From Vibrio pelagius (GTDB lineage: Bacteria > Pseudomonadota > Gammaproteobacteria > Enterobacterales > Vibrionaceae): a DNA stretch of 64,000 nt. This document shows positions 9,702-19,477 of the stretch, in pieces. The stretch's first letter is position 1, and each line of letters begins with the position of its first letter. The translations under genes were made by a program, and so were the position numbers. Location of the stretch: the NCBI RefSeq assembly GCF_024347575.1, contig NZ_AP025503.1:124001-188000 (forward strand), given 5' to 3'. The notes under the pieces were generated by a model. That model worked only from the letters and a program-made list of their open reading frames with translations, was not told the DNA's origin and did no database searches.

Positions 9702-10478
9702 ATGAGCGACAAACTGTATTGGCATGTATCTGGGCAGGGTCCAGATTTGGTGTTGGTTCATGGATGGGGAATGAACGGTGCGGTATGGCAGCAAACCGTA
9801 ACGGCACTTGAGAGCCAATTTCGTGTTCATGTGGTTGACCTGCCAGGTTATGGTCACAGCAGTCATTGCCATGCTGATAACCTTGAGAGTATTGCCGAGC
9901 AGTTGATGGAAGAGGCGCCAAAGCAGGCGATCTGGGTTGGTTGGTCGTTGGGTGGTTTAGTCGCGACGCATATGGCGCTGCACCATACCGACTACGTCTC
10001 CAAGCTAGTCACAGTTGCGAGCTCTCCAAAATTTGCCGCAGCCAAAGAGCCGGTATTGTGGCGCGGTATTCAGCCTAACGTTCTGAGCAACTTTACCGAG
10101 CAGCTGGTGGAAGATTTTCAAACCACCATCGAGCGCTTCATGGCACTGCAAGCGATGGGCAGCCCTTCGGCAAGACAAGATGTGAAACAGTTAAAACAGG
10201 CGGTACTGTCACGTCCTCTGCCTAACCCAGATTCCCTGCTTGCCGGATTAAAAATGCTTTCCGATGTTGATCTGCGCGAGCGCTTACCTGAGCTAACAGT
10301 GCCTATGCTGCGTTTGTATGGTCGGTTGGATGGTTTGGTGCCGATTAAGGTGGCGAAAGATCTAGAAAAAGCGTTGCCTAACACTGAGCAATATATCTTT
10401 ACCCAGTCTTCGCATGCACCGTTTATGACTGAAGCGGACGCTTTTTGCTGTGAACTGATCAGCTTCGCCGAGAAATAA
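9702..10478 (+). CDS. bioH: Pimeloyl-[ACP] methyl ester esterase BioH
   Basis: BioH (258 residues) removes the methyl group from pimeloyl-ACP methyl ester, ending the disguised fatty-acid stage of biotin synthesis. The alpha/beta-hydrolase features are visible: oxyanion stretch HGWGMNGAVW, nucleophile Ser in GWSLGGL, and catalytic His in SSHAPF near the C-terminus, with an acidic residue in YGRLDGLVP. ATG at 9702 follows AGGGAAA and gives the family length. An upstream in-frame start at 9669 adds a non-conserved tail. It is divergent from comF and followed by an unrelated hypothetical gene. Confidence 0.94.
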   Translation: MSDKLYWHVSGQGPDLVLVHGWGMNGAVWQQTVTALESQFRVHVVDLPGYGHSSHCHADNLESIAEQLMEEAPKQAIWVGWSLGGLVATHMALHHTDYVSKLVTVASSPKFAAAKEPVLWRGIQPNVLSNFTEQLVEDFQTTIERFMALQAMGSPSARQDVKQLKQAVLSRPLPNPDSLLAGLKMLSDVDLRERLPELTVPMLRLYGRLDGLVPIKVAKDLEKALPNTEQYIFTQSSHAPFMTEADAFCCELISFAEK

Positions 10479-10652
10479 TTGCTAAAATTATAGACAGCGT
10501 GGTCGATATATAATCTAACCAAGGCACTGAACGATGCTCAGCCCTCTCTCTCACCTGAGCAGAACACAGTACGTTGGGCTATGCCTGTTGTGCTTACTCA
10601 GTTCAACGGTGCAATAGCAATAGCGACGGGCGATTCTTGAGGAGAGTTCGCA

Positions 10653-11126
10653 ATGATTGTGTCACCTGCAACGGCAGTAAGTGTGCCACTGATCGCCCCA
10701 TCCGTTAATGTGCAAACTGAGCAAGTTGCGCGTGAAAATAGAGTTCGAGAGCCTGTTGCTCCAGCCGTCGCATTGGCTAAAACTAATGCAGAGCGCAAGG
10801 TAAAATCGGACGATAAACGAAGGCAGCAATCAGCTTGGGATCCCTCTGACCATCCCGGTTATGAGATGGATAACGAGCAGGAAATAGATGCGGTAAACCA
10901 AGAAGAGCCTAAAGATCCATTTGATAGGTTGTTCAGCTTATTGGCGCTGAGTAGTTATAGTGCCGATCAAGGAAAGGGTTACACCATGCGTTTTCGATTG
11001 CCCAAGCACATTCTTGATGTGGCGATTCGAGAAGGGCAGATGGAACAACGACGTAAGGTCATTAAGTATCACTATGGCCATGCTGTTGCGCCTCATAAGC
11101 CATCTGAGGTATTGGTTGTGCTCTAG
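10653..11126 (+). CDS. Conserved hypothetical protein, 157 residues
   Basis: I cannot assign a function. The start is supported by AGGAGAG eight bases upstream. The first 90 residues are polar and low in predicted structure, with charged runs such as RKVKSDDKRRQQ and the acidic NEQEIDAVNQEEPKDP. The last 60 residues look folded and basic (FRLPKHILDVAIREGQMEQR). No signal peptide, membrane segment or Cys is present, so a cytoplasmic protein is likely. It lies between bioH and tex and ends in its own terminator. From memory, vibrios carry a similar uncharacterised gene here. Confidence 0.65.
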   Translation: MIVSPATAVSVPLIAPSVNVQTEQVARENRVREPVAPAVALAKTNAERKVKSDDKRRQQSAWDPSDHPGYEMDNEQEIDAVNQEEPKDPFDRLFSLLALSSYSADQGKGYTMRFRLPKHILDVAIREGQMEQRRKVIKYHYGHAVAPHKPSEVLVVL

Positions 11127-11162
11127 CGCAGTCAATATCGCCAAGCCTTTTTGAACCTAATA

Positions 11163-11202
11163 AAAAAACCTGCATGCCAATGGCGATGCAGGTTTTCTGT
11201 TT
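11163..11202 (+). terminator. Terminator after the 157-residue hypothetical gene
   Basis: An inverted repeat (AAAACCTGCAT... with ...GATGCAGGTTTT, 11165-11195, one bulge) is followed by TCTGTTTTT. It ends the rightward transcript before the convergent tex gene. Confidence 0.8.
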
Positions 11203-11321
11203 TTAGGAGCAAGCTTGTATATTTTGAAGGGCGCTCTTCTGTCTACGAGAGCGCTCTGACAGCTTTAGGTCTACTATGATCCAAACGCTTTTCTAGCTGC
11301 TCACTTCCTTATTGCGCAGCG

Positions 11322-13643
11322 TTACTTCTTCGCTTTTGCAAAGGCAGCAGCAAACGCGCCACCCATAGCGCCGTTCTGTTGTGGCTCTTCACGGCGACGC
11401 TGTCCACCATTTGATGGACGACCTTGCGAGCGTGGTGCAGATGAACGTTGAGCGCGATTGTCTTGTCCCGGTTCGTCTTTCATACGCATACTTAGCGCAA
11501 TACGCTTGCGTTGCACATCGACTTCCATCACCTTCACTTTGACAATATCACCCGCTTTCACCACTTCACGTGGATCAGAAACAAAGCGATCAGTCAGTGC
11601 TGAAATGTGTACCAGACCGTCTTGGTGAACACCGATATCAACGAAAGCACCAAAGTTGGCTACGTTAGAGACCACGCCTTCTAGAACCATGCCCGGCTCT
11701 AAATCAGACACAGAGTTAACGCCTTCCGCAAAGGTCGCCGTTTTGAACTCAGGACGCGGGTCTCGACCTGGTTTATCTAGCTCTTTGATGATGTCTGTTA
11801 CCGTTGGAACGCCGAAGTTATCGTCGGTGTAATCGACCGCGTGCAAGCCTTTTAGGAAGTTGGAGTCGCCGATTAGGGTCTTGATATCTTTGCTGTTCTT
11901 CTCTGAGATCGCTTTTACCACAGGGTAAGCTTCTGGGTGAACCGCAGACGCATCGAGTGGGTTTTTACCACCCATGATACGCAGGAAGCCGGCACACTGT
12001 TCAAAGGCTTTTGGCCCCAAGCGCGCGACTTTCTTCAGCGTGGTGCGTGCTTCGAATCGGCCATTTTCGTCACGGTAATCAACGATATTTTGCGCGATGG
12101 TGCTAGATAGACCCGCGACACGGGTCAGAAGCGCAGCAGACGCGGTGTTTACATCAACACCGACGGCGTTTACACAGTCTTCAACAATGGCATCTAGGCG
12201 TTTCGCGAGCATGGTTTGGCTCACATCGTGTTGGTACTGACCAACACCGATCGACTTAGGATCGATTTTCACTAGCTCTGCCAGTGGATCCTGTAGACGA
12301 CGAGCAATCGATACGGCACCACGCAAAGATACGTCCATATTCGGGAACTCTTTGGCTGCAAGTTCAGATGCCGAGTAAACCGACGCACCCGCTTCGCTCA
12401 CAATGATCTTCTGCACCTTCAGATTACCGCGTTTAATCACGTCAGCCACAAAGCTGTCGGTTTCGCGTGAAGCTGTACCGTTACCAATCGCAATCAGGTC
12501 AACATTAAATTGACGCACCATCTGTTCTACGATATGTGCAGATTTGTCGTACTGCTTTTGCGGTGGGTGAGGGTAGATGGTCTCAGTTGCCAGCACCTTA
12601 CCGGTTGCATCAACTACGGCGATTTTTGAACCAGTACGTAGGCCAGGATCGAGACCTAGTGTTGCACGTGGACCAGCTGGAGCGGCCATTAACAGATCTT
12701 TTAGGTTGGTCGCGAACACTTCAATCGCTTCGATTTCTGCGCGCTCTTTCATTGCGCCCATCAGCTCGGTTTCCATGTGCATAGACACTTTAATGCGCCA
12801 TGCCCAGCTGATCACCTGTTTACGCCATGCATCGGCAGGCGCACTGCTCAGCGTAATGCCATAGTGATCAGAGATGATGTTTTCACAGTAAGAACCACGC
12901 ACGCCTTCTTCTTGCTCTGGGTCAGCATTCATGGTCAGAGTTAGGAAACCCTCATTACGACCACGCAGCATCGCTAGTGCTCGGTGTGAAGGCACTTTGC
13001 TCAGCGTTTCGTCATGCTCGAAGTAGTCTTTGAACTTCTCACCTTCTTGCTCTTTACCCGCGACAACACGTGCGCTCAAAGCCGCGTTACGGGTTAGGTG
13101 CTGACGTATTTTCTCAAGCAGGTTCGCATCTTCTGCTATGCGTTCCATGATAATGGCGCGAGCACCATCGAGCGCGGCTTTGGTATCTTCAATGCCTTTT
13201 TCACTATTCAGGTACTGAGAGGCTTCACTTTCTGGATCGTGTTGTGGTTCGTTCCAAAGTGTCTCTGCTAGCGGCTCTAAGCCTGCTTCAATTGCGATTT
13301 GGCCTTTGGTACGACGCTTAGGCTTATAGGGTAGGTATAAATCTTCTAGACGAGTTTTGCTATCGGCTTGAGTGATCTCTTTCTCAAGCTCAGCGGTCAG
13401 TTTGCCTTGGTCTTGAATCGATTTGAGGATCGTTTGGCGGCGATCGTCGAGTTCACGCAGATAAGAAAGTCGGCTGTCTAGATTACGTAATTGGGTATCA
13501 TCAAGGCCGCCCGTTACCTCTTTACGGTAACGTGCAATAAAGGGAACCGTGTTACCGTCGTCGATTAGGGTAACTGCTGCGGTCACTTGATCGGGGCGAA
13601 CGCTCAGCTCTTGAGCGATCTGTCTACAGATAGCTTGGCTCAT
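11322..13643 (-). CDS. tex: Transcription accessory protein Tex
   Basis: Tex (773 residues, full length) is a nucleic-acid-binding protein linked to transcription and RNA processing. Domains in order: helical N-terminal region, a YqgF/RNase-H-like core ([17 protein letters not shown] near 325), helix-hairpin-helix motifs ([18 protein letters not shown]) and a C-terminal S1 RNA-binding domain ([18 protein letters not shown] near 650). A basic tail rich in R, G, Q and N follows. It is transcribed away from the CsrB-type RNA, whose upstream region it shares. Confidence 0.95.
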   Translation of the reverse strand: MSQAICRQIAQELSVRPDQVTAAVTLIDDGNTVPFIARYRKEVTGGLDDTQLRNLDSRLSYLRELDDRRQTILKSIQDQGKLTAELEKEITQADSKTRLEDLYLPYKPKRRTKGQIAIEAGLEPLAETLWNEPQHDPESEASQYLNSEKGIEDTKAALDGARAIIMERIAEDANLLEKIRQHLTRNAALSARVVAGKEQEGEKFKDYFEHDETLSKVPSHRALAMLRGRNEGFLTLTMNADPEQEEGVRGSYCENIISDHYGITLSSAPADAWRKQVISWAWRIKVSMHMETELMGAMKERAEIEAIEVFATNLKDLLMAAPAGPRATLGLDPGLRTGSKIAVVDATGKVLATETIYPHPPQKQYDKSAHIVEQMVRQFNVDLIAIGNGTASRETDSFVADVIKRGNLKVQKIIVSEAGASVYSASELAAKEFPNMDVSLRGAVSIARRLQDPLAELVKIDPKSIGVGQYQHDVSQTMLAKRLDAIVEDCVNAVGVDVNTASAALLTRVAGLSSTIAQNIVDYRDENGRFEARTTLKKVARLGPKAFEQCAGFLRIMGGKNPLDASAVHPEAYPVVKAISEKNSKDIKTLIGDSNFLKGLHAVDYTDDNFGVPTVTDIIKELDKPGRDPRPEFKTATFAEGVNSVSDLEPGMVLEGVVSNVANFGAFVDIGVHQDGLVHISALTDRFVSDPREVVKAGDIVKVKVMEVDVQRKRIALSMRMKDEPGQDNRAQRSSAPRSQGRPSNGGQRRREEPQQNGAMGGAFAAAFAKAKK

Positions 13644-13939
13644 CCGTTGAATCTCTTTTTGATTATCGTGCCCACATATATGGGGGTGAACCTTAGCTTT
13701 TTCTAGCTTTACTAAGTCAATTTCCTGTTTGTTCGGTGATTTCCCGATCTGATATACCCTTTGTGCGAGATCTCTTACAAGTGATGTGCGACTAAATCAC
13801 TTTATGCATGTTGCTTTTACTGTGTCTTGATGTAAGTTACTGATATTTAATGACTTAAGTTAAGGTGTGATCGATGTCATATCATTTTTTTGTTGGCAGA
13901 TATCTGGGATGTCATCGGATTTCGCGTAATATTTAACTT
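13644..13939 (+). promoter_or_regulatory. Upstream region of the CsrB-type RNA with VarA/UvrY-like box
   Basis: The palindrome TGTGCGAGATCTCTTACA at 13762-13779 closely matches the GacA/UvrY/VarA upstream activating site of csrB-family genes. It lies about 170 bases before the probable RNA start, the usual distance. TAATAT at 13927-13932 is a plausible -10. No gene is seen in this stretch. The VarA link is inferred from the motif. Confidence 0.75.
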
Positions 13940-14300
13940 GTCGACAGGGAGTTGGCAGGAACAGGAAAAAGCCTAACGGATTAGGTATCTTCAGGAAGAA
14001 GATTTGATTGCTTAGGATGAGTGATCAGCAAGGATGTAAAACACTGATTGAGTTTGATGTGGCTAGGATGGTTACTGATGCTGATGAAAGTGAATGTCTC
14101 TGGATGAGATTAGCCCGTCAGGATGATAGGCAAGCATGGACACCGCTAGGATGGCGATGACAAAAGGAAATCGGTTAAAGGATTTAGCCAATATCAAGGA
14201 AAGATGCAGGGAGCACCTTATCTCAATGAGATAAATAGTGGCAGGAAGGCTACGAAAGAACTTAACCCCGTAGGGCGCAAGCCTCACGGGGTTTCCTTTT
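13940..14300 (+). ncRNA. csrB: CsrB-family small RNA (CsrA sponge)
   Basis: The stretch begins GTCGACAGGGAGT, the same 5' sequence as Escherichia coli CsrB. By eye it contains about 17 GGA motifs, twelve of them AGGA, many in loop-like settings such as TAGGATG and CAGGATG. It ends in a GC-rich hairpin (14264-14271 with 14286-14293) and a T-rich tail. The length, near 360 nt, fits the family. These RNAs bind many CsrA dimers and release target mRNAs. It lies between tex (divergent) and greB (convergent). Vibrios usually carry several copies, so the exact paralog number cannot be given. Confidence 0.92.
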
Positions 14301-14321
14301 ATCTAGAGCTTTGAAAAGTCT

Positions 14322-14798
14322 CTATGGCGTGTAGCGAATCGCATTCACAAACCACTCTTTGTCACCCTCTGGGGTGCGTACCGTGAATTCATCATCCACT
14401 TCTTTCTTGAGTAGTGCTCGTGCCATCGGTGAGTCGATCGAGACGTAATCTTTGACCCCACCATAGATCTCATCTGGCCCAACGATACGAAATGACTTGG
14501 TATCGCCATCGTCATTCTCTATCTCAACCCAAGCACCAAAAAAGACCTTACCTTCTTGCTGCGGCGAGTAGTCCACCACCTTGACTTGGTCGAGGCGCTT
14601 TCTTAAATAACGCACACGGCGATCTATCTCACGCAGGCGCTTCTTGTTGTATTGATAGTCTGCGTTTTCACTGCGATCTCCTAGACTTGCTGCCCAGGTT
14701 ACCTTTTTGGTCACTTCTGGACGCTCTTCTCGCCATAGGAAATTCAGCTCTTTAGTGAGTCTGTCATAGCCCTCACGAGTAATTAAGTTTGTTTTCAT
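14322..14798 (-). CDS. greB: Transcript cleavage factor GreB
   Basis: GreB (158 residues) rescues backtracked RNA polymerase by stimulating cleavage of the nascent RNA through the secondary channel. The N-terminal coiled coil (EGYDRLTKELNFLWREERPE, with the acidic tip ENADYQYNKKR) and the C-terminal FKBP-like domain (VGPDEIYGGVKDYVSIDSPM) are both complete. Length and the LWREERPEV stretch favour GreB over GreA. It is convergent with the CsrB-type RNA, only 21 bases away, and divergent from ompR. Confidence 0.95.
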   Translation of the reverse strand: MKTNLITREGYDRLTKELNFLWREERPEVTKKVTWAASLGDRSENADYQYNKKRLREIDRRVRYLRKRLDQVKVVDYSPQQEGKVFFGAWVEIENDDGDTKSFRIVGPDEIYGGVKDYVSIDSPMARALLKKEVDDEFTVRTPEGDKEWFVNAIRYTP

Positions 14799-14959
14799 AA
14801 TTCTGACTTGGTGAAATCATGTCCTAAGATAGAATATATAGAAAGGCAACATACGTTAACAATTCTTTAGGCGACATTTTCCCCAAGAATGTTACATTTT
14901 CAATGTCTAAAAAGAATACTTAATCTTCAAGTTTGAGTTTTAATAGGTGGAACCATTAC

Positions 14960-15679
14960 ATGCAAGAAAACTACAAAATTTTAGTGGTCGATGACGATGC
15001 TCGCCTTCGTGCATTGCTGGAGCGCTACTTGTCTGAGCAAGGCTTTCAAGTGCGTAGCGTGGCAAACAGTGAGCAGATGGACCGCCTGTTAACCCGTGAA
15101 AACTTCCACTTGATGGTATTGGACCTGATGTTGCCAGGTGAAGATGGCCTCTCAATCTGCCGTCGTCTACGTAACGCCAACAACATGCTGCCGATCTTGA
15201 TGCTGACCGCTAAGGGCGATGAAGTGGATCGCATTGTTGGTCTAGAGGTGGGTGCCGATGATTATCTACCTAAACCATTTAACCCGCGTGAGCTGCTTGC
15301 CCGTATTAAAGCAGTACTGCGTCGCCAAGTGATTGAAGCACCGGGCGCGCCAAGCACGGAAGAGTCTGTGGTTGAATTTGGTGAATTCCGTCTAAACCTA
15401 GGTACACGTGAGATGTTCCGTGGTGAAGAGCCAATGCCTCTCACTTCAGGTGAGTTTGCGGTATTGAAGTCACTGGTCACCAATGCGCGTGAGCCAATGT
15501 CTCGCGATAAGCTGATGAATATGGCTCGTGGTCGTGAGTACTCAGCGATGGAGCGTTCTATCGACGTTCAGATCTCGCGCCTGCGCCGCCTTGTTGAAGA
15601 AGATCCAAGTAAGCCACGCTACATCCAAACGGTGTGGGGCTTAGGTTACGTGTTCGTTCCTGATGGAAAAGCAGTGTAA
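14960..15679 (+). CDS. ompR: Osmolarity response regulator OmpR
   Basis: OmpR (239 residues, exactly the common length) is the DNA-binding partner of EnvZ. The receiver domain has the acidic pocket VVDDDARLR, the phosphorylated Asp in VLDLMLPGEDG and Lys in LPKPFNPREL. The C-terminal winged helix ends with RYIQTVWGLGYVFVPDG. ATG at 14960 has AGGTGG upstream. A frame beginning at 14933 would add nine residues. The gene is followed by a hairpin with a T-run before envZ. Confidence 0.96.
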   Translation: MQENYKILVVDDDARLRALLERYLSEQGFQVRSVANSEQMDRLLTRENFHLMVLDLMLPGEDGLSICRRLRNANNMLPILMLTAKGDEVDRIVGLEVGADDYLPKPFNPRELLARIKAVLRRQVIEAPGAPSTEESVVEFGEFRLNLGTREMFRGEEPMPLTSGEFAVLKSLVTNAREPMSRDKLMNMARGREYSAMERSIDVQISRLRRLVEEDPSKPRYIQTVWGLGYVFVPDGKAV

Positions 15680-15718
15680 CTCTATCAGTCACCATCGTGA
15701 TTGAAATGTGATTGTTAT

Positions 15719-15753
15719 CGGGTCATCTCATAATTATGTGATGGCCCGTTTTC
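15719..15753 (+). terminator. Terminator-like hairpin between ompR and envZ
   Basis: A 13-bp stem with one G-T pair and one mismatch (15719-15731 with 15736-15748) is followed by TTTTCT. It lies in a 147-base gap between two genes that are usually coupled. It may cut or reduce read-through into envZ. Confidence 0.7.
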
Positions 15754-15826
15754 TATTCAGAACAGTGGTTTAGAGTTATAGTTTCTATGATGTCTCTGTT
15801 TCTCTACCTTTCACTCTAGGTTTTCT

Positions 15827-17125
15827 ATGCGTATACGTAGCTCCTTTACTCAATCTATCGTTCTCTTCTTAACCTTATTGGTTGCTAGCCAAATATTCTC
15901 TTACTACGCGGTGTTTAACTACGCCTTGATGCCGAGTTTGCAGCAGTTCAATAAGATCTTGGCACATGAGCTGAATTTGGTTTTAGACGAAGGTGATCTT
16001 GATATCGAGATGGATGCACCGCTGCGTCAGCGTGTACTCGAGCAACTTGGGGTAACGGTCCACGCCAAAGACAGCGACGCTGCGGGTGAGTTTTACCATG
16101 CGGTTGCGATTGACTTGATGAGTCAAGAGATGACCAAGGAGCTGGGTTCGGAAACCGAGGTGAGGTTGATTCTAGGTGCGGAGAGCTATGTGTTGTGGAT
16201 GGATATCGCGCAGTTACCTAACTCATTGATTCGAATACCACTATCAGAACTGCAAGAAGAAGACTTTGCACCACTATTTCGCAATAGCTTGATAATGGCG
16301 ATGTTGATTATTGCCGGCGGTTGGTTGTTTATCCGTTTACAGAACCGCCCTTTGATTGCATTAGAGAAAGCCGCCCAAGGGGTAGGACGTGGTGATATTC
16401 CACCGCCTCTGCCAGTACAGGGTGCGCAAGAGATTCGCTCGGTAACTCGAGCCTTTAACCAGATGTCGAAAGGCATTCAAGAGCTTGAGGAAGATAGAGC
16501 GCTATTGATGGCAGGCATCAGTCACGATCTGCGTACGCCATTGACCCGTATTCGTTTGGCGACGGAGATGATGTCCCCAGAAGACAGTTATTTAGCGGAA
16601 GGGATTATCAGTGACACCGAGGAGTGTAATGAGATAATCAGCCAGTTTATGGATTACCTAAAGCCGGTGGATCGCAATTCGTTCCAAGCGGTGCACCTAG
16701 AAGATATTGCTGGAGAAGTAGCAAGCTCGGAAGGCGGCTATGAGGTAGAAATTGAAACAGATTTCTCTTCTAACATGAAGCCTGCCTTGGGCAACCCAAT
16801 CGCGATTAAGCGCGCGATCAGCAATTTAGTGGTGAACTCTCTGCGCTATGGTAATGGCTGGGTGAAAGTCACCACGGGTATGACCGCGGATAACAAGCTT
16901 GCTTGGGTCACGGTAGAAGATAATGGCCCCGGTATTCCTCACGATCAGGTCAGCAAATTGTTTGAACCCTTCACCCGAGGCGATACCGCGCGTGGTAGTG
17001 AAGGTACAGGTTTAGGTTTGGCGATTGTGAAGCGAATTGTTAGTCAGCACCACGGCGCTGTTGCGGTGAATAATCGTAGCCAAGGGGGGCTGAAAGCGCA
17101 GATTAGCTTCCCAGTTCAGTTGTAG
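15827..17125 (+). CDS. envZ: Osmosensor histidine kinase EnvZ
   Basis: EnvZ (432 residues) is the inner-membrane kinase/phosphatase for OmpR. A first membrane helix ([19 protein letters not shown]) is followed by a short periplasmic domain of about 120 residues and a second helix near 155-172 ([15 protein letters not shown]). HAMP comes next, then the phosphorylated His in [14 protein letters not shown] and the ATPase domain ([26 protein letters not shown]). The ATG follows CTCTAGGTTTTCT. A separate promoter is possible given the upstream hairpin. Confidence 0.95.
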   Translation: MRIRSSFTQSIVLFLTLLVASQIFSYYAVFNYALMPSLQQFNKILAHELNLVLDEGDLDIEMDAPLRQRVLEQLGVTVHAKDSDAAGEFYHAVAIDLMSQEMTKELGSETEVRLILGAESYVLWMDIAQLPNSLIRIPLSELQEEDFAPLFRNSLIMAMLIIAGGWLFIRLQNRPLIALEKAAQGVGRGDIPPPLPVQGAQEIRSVTRAFNQMSKGIQELEEDRALLMAGISHDLRTPLTRIRLATEMMSPEDSYLAEGIISDTEECNEIISQFMDYLKPVDRNSFQAVHLEDIAGEVASSEGGYEVEIETDFSSNMKPALGNPIAIKRAISNLVVNSLRYGNGWVKVTTGMTADNKLAWVTVEDNGPGIPHDQVSKLFEPFTRGDTARGSEGTGLGLAIVKRIVSQHHGAVAVNNRSQGGLKAQISFPVQL

Positions 17126-17154
17126 ACCTTTGTGAACTTCGGGGGTTGCGATAG

Positions 17155-17239
17155 ATCCCCGACTCGGTCATTCTTCCCTCTCGGGGATGACAAAAAAATA
17201 TCGTCATTCCCTATCGTGAGGGACGAGCGAGTAGGGAAT
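17155..17239. repeat. Two tandem 34-base hairpin repeats
   Basis: Two elements share one design. ATCCCCGA (17155-17162) pairs with TCGGGGAT (17181-17188), and ATTCCCTA (17206-17213) pairs with TAGGGAAT (17232-17239). Each has an 8-bp perfect stem and an 18-base loop, with TCATTC near both. They lie between the convergent envZ and recG genes and resemble REP-like dispersed palindromes. Confidence 0.7.
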
Positions 17240-17275
17240 CTCTCTCTTGGTTCTGTTCGAAAGGGTTCATATATA

Positions 17276-17303
17276 AAAAGGCTTCGATGAGGAAGCCTTT
17301 TAG
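17276..17303. terminator. Terminator after recG
   Basis: A perfect 10-bp stem AAAAGGCTTC/GAAGCCTTTT (17276-17285 with 17292-17301) lies 25 bases past the recG stop. A- and T-rich edges allow use from both sides. Confidence 0.85.
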
Positions 17304-17325
17304 TTCAATCCATTACCTGTGATGC

Positions 17326-19404
17326 CTACGCTTTAGAGTACACATCACGTTCACCCAACCAGCGGTTGATGATCGCCTTAGCATTGTCTGGGTAGTTATC
17401 ATGAATGTGGCGCGCGATACGCTGCACTTCTGGAATTAAGCGCTGGTCTCGAACCAAGTCGGCAATCTTAAAGTCAGCCAAGCCAGTCTGTTTAGTGCCA
17501 AGCAGTTCACCTGGGCCGCGGATTTCCAAGTCTCGCTGAGCAATCACAAAGCCATCATTACTTTCTCGCAGTACACCTAAGCGCTTCTGAGCGGTTTTCG
17601 ACAGTGGTGAGTGGTACAGTAGTACACAGTGGCTTGCGACCGACCCACGACCCACACGGCCACGTAACTGGTGTAACTGAGCTAGGCCGAGACGCTCGGG
17701 GTTCTCTATGATCATTAAGCTCGAGTTGGGTACATCTACACCCACTTCAATTACGGTTGTTGCAACCAATAGATGCAGCTTGTTATCTTTGAACTCCTGC
17801 ATCACGGCTTGTTTCTCGGCTGGCTTCATTCGGCCATGTACCAAGCCAATTTTCACGTCGGGCAGTTTGCGCTGTAGCTCTTCTGCGGTGTCGGCTGCGG
17901 CCTGCGCTTCCAACACTTCAGACTCATCAATCAGCGTACACACCCAATAGGCTTGTTTGCCCTCGTTAAGACACGCATTACGCACTCGCTCAACAATGTC
18001 GTCACGTTTGGTATCGGGAATAGCGACGGTTTGAATTGGCGTTCGACCCGGTGGCAGCTCATCAATAATCGAGGTTTCTAAATCGGCATAGGCCGTCATC
18101 GCCAGAGTTCGTGGAATCGGTGTCGCTGTCATCACCAGTTGGTGTGGATAATGACCTTGCTTAGCGCCTTTCTCACGCAGCTCTAGCCGCTGGTGGACAC
18201 CAAATCGGTGTTGCTCATCAATGATAACTAAGCCAAGGTTTTTGAATTGGACATGCTCTTGAAACAGAGCGTGTGTACCCACCACCATTTGCGCTTCGCC
18301 ACTGGCAATGCGTTCAAGCTCTTTCTCTTTGGCTTTGCCTTTAAGCTTACCGGCGAGCCAACCCACTTGAATGCCCATGCTTTCAAACCAGTTAGCAAAG
18401 TTGATCGAGTGCTGCTCAGCCAGAAGTTCAGTGGGTGCCATCAGTGCAACTTGTTGGCCGTGTTCTAGTGCGCGAACCGCGGCAAGGGCGGCGACTAGGG
18501 TTTTACCTGAGCCTACATCACCTTGTACTAAGCGCATCATAGGGTAAGGTTTCTCTAGATCGTCCTCAATCTCTTGCACCACTCGTGTTTGTGCATTGGT
18601 TGGAGAGAATGGAAGCTGTGCCAGTAGCTTGTTTTTAAGCGTATGTACGGGTGGTAGTGGAATGGCGTTGTCTTGTTGACCTTTACTGCGAACCGAGAGC
18701 ATGGATAGGTTTTGAGCCAGTAATTCTTCCATAATCAAGCGCAGTTGAGCAGGGTGCTTGCCTTCATCAAACAGTTCAAGATTGATTCCCGGTGGTGGCC
18801 TGTGAATGGTATGCAGTGCCTGAGCCAGTGTAATTTGGTGATCGTATAAGCCAGACGGTAGCAGCTCATTCACCGCAGCCTTGTCGATAAGTGCTAACGC
18901 TTGGTCGGTGAGATTACGCAGCGTGACTTGTCTTAGGCCATCTGTGGTTGGGTAAACCGGAGTTAAGGTTGCTTCTACATCAGGTTGCTGTCTTGGAGCG
19001 AAGAACTTGTAGTCTGGGTGGACGATCTCTAAACCCATACCGCCACGTTTGATCTCGCCGTAGGCATGAACCTGTTTACCTTCAGCAAAATTGTTCTTCA
19101 TCCCAGCGGTGAAGTTGAAAAAGCGCAAGGTGATGGTGCCATTACCGTCGCTGATTTTTACCGCCAGCATTTTGCGCTTGCCGAAAATGGTATCAACACT
19201 CATTACTTTGCCTTGTACCGCAGCCCAGATTCCCGCGTGCAGTTTGGCAATCGGGTAGATACGTGTGCGGTCTTCGTAGCGAAGTGGTAGATGAAACAGC
19301 AGATCTTGTACGTTGTTCAATCCAACCTTTGCCAGTTTTTCGGCGACTTTAGCCCCAACTCCGGATAGGGAGTTAAGAGGAATAGCAGATAAAAGCTGTG
19401 ACAT
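17326..19404 (-). CDS. recG: ATP-dependent DNA helicase RecG
   Basis: RecG (692 residues, full length) remodels stalled replication forks and branched DNA. The N-terminal wedge/OB domain (LSGVGAKVAEKLAKVGL) is followed by the helicase core. Walker A is VQGDVGSGKTLVA, the DEAD-type box is IIDEQHRFG, motif III is MTATPIPRTLAM, and motif VI is QLRGRVGRG. ATG at 19404 gives the family N-terminus. A longer frame to 19434 adds ten non-conserved residues. It lies downstream of spoT in the same direction but is separated by a block of palindromic repeats. Confidence 0.95.
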   Translation of the reverse strand: MSQLLSAIPLNSLSGVGAKVAEKLAKVGLNNVQDLLFHLPLRYEDRTRIYPIAKLHAGIWAAVQGKVMSVDTIFGKRKMLAVKISDGNGTITLRFFNFTAGMKNNFAEGKQVHAYGEIKRGGMGLEIVHPDYKFFAPRQQPDVEATLTPVYPTTDGLRQVTLRNLTDQALALIDKAAVNELLPSGLYDHQITLAQALHTIHRPPPGINLELFDEGKHPAQLRLIMEELLAQNLSMLSVRSKGQQDNAIPLPPVHTLKNKLLAQLPFSPTNAQTRVVQEIEDDLEKPYPMMRLVQGDVGSGKTLVAALAAVRALEHGQQVALMAPTELLAEQHSINFANWFESMGIQVGWLAGKLKGKAKEKELERIASGEAQMVVGTHALFQEHVQFKNLGLVIIDEQHRFGVHQRLELREKGAKQGHYPHQLVMTATPIPRTLAMTAYADLETSIIDELPPGRTPIQTVAIPDTKRDDIVERVRNACLNEGKQAYWVCTLIDESEVLEAQAAADTAEELQRKLPDVKIGLVHGRMKPAEKQAVMQEFKDNKLHLLVATTVIEVGVDVPNSSLMIIENPERLGLAQLHQLRGRVGRGSVASHCVLLYHSPLSKTAQKRLGVLRESNDGFVIAQRDLEIRGPGELLGTKQTGLADFKIADLVRDQRLIPEVQRIARHIHDNYPDNAKAIINRWLGERDVYSKA

Positions 19405-19477
19405 AACAAGGCTCACGACGGTAATAGATACCATCTATTCAAGCATTTTACTGGATTTTTGTACAGGATAAAGCGAA

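Noticed and set aside
14072..14287. 71-residue minus-strand frame between tex and greB
   Set aside because: It lies wholly inside the CsrB-type RNA on the opposite strand and its residues reflect the repeated GGA motifs.
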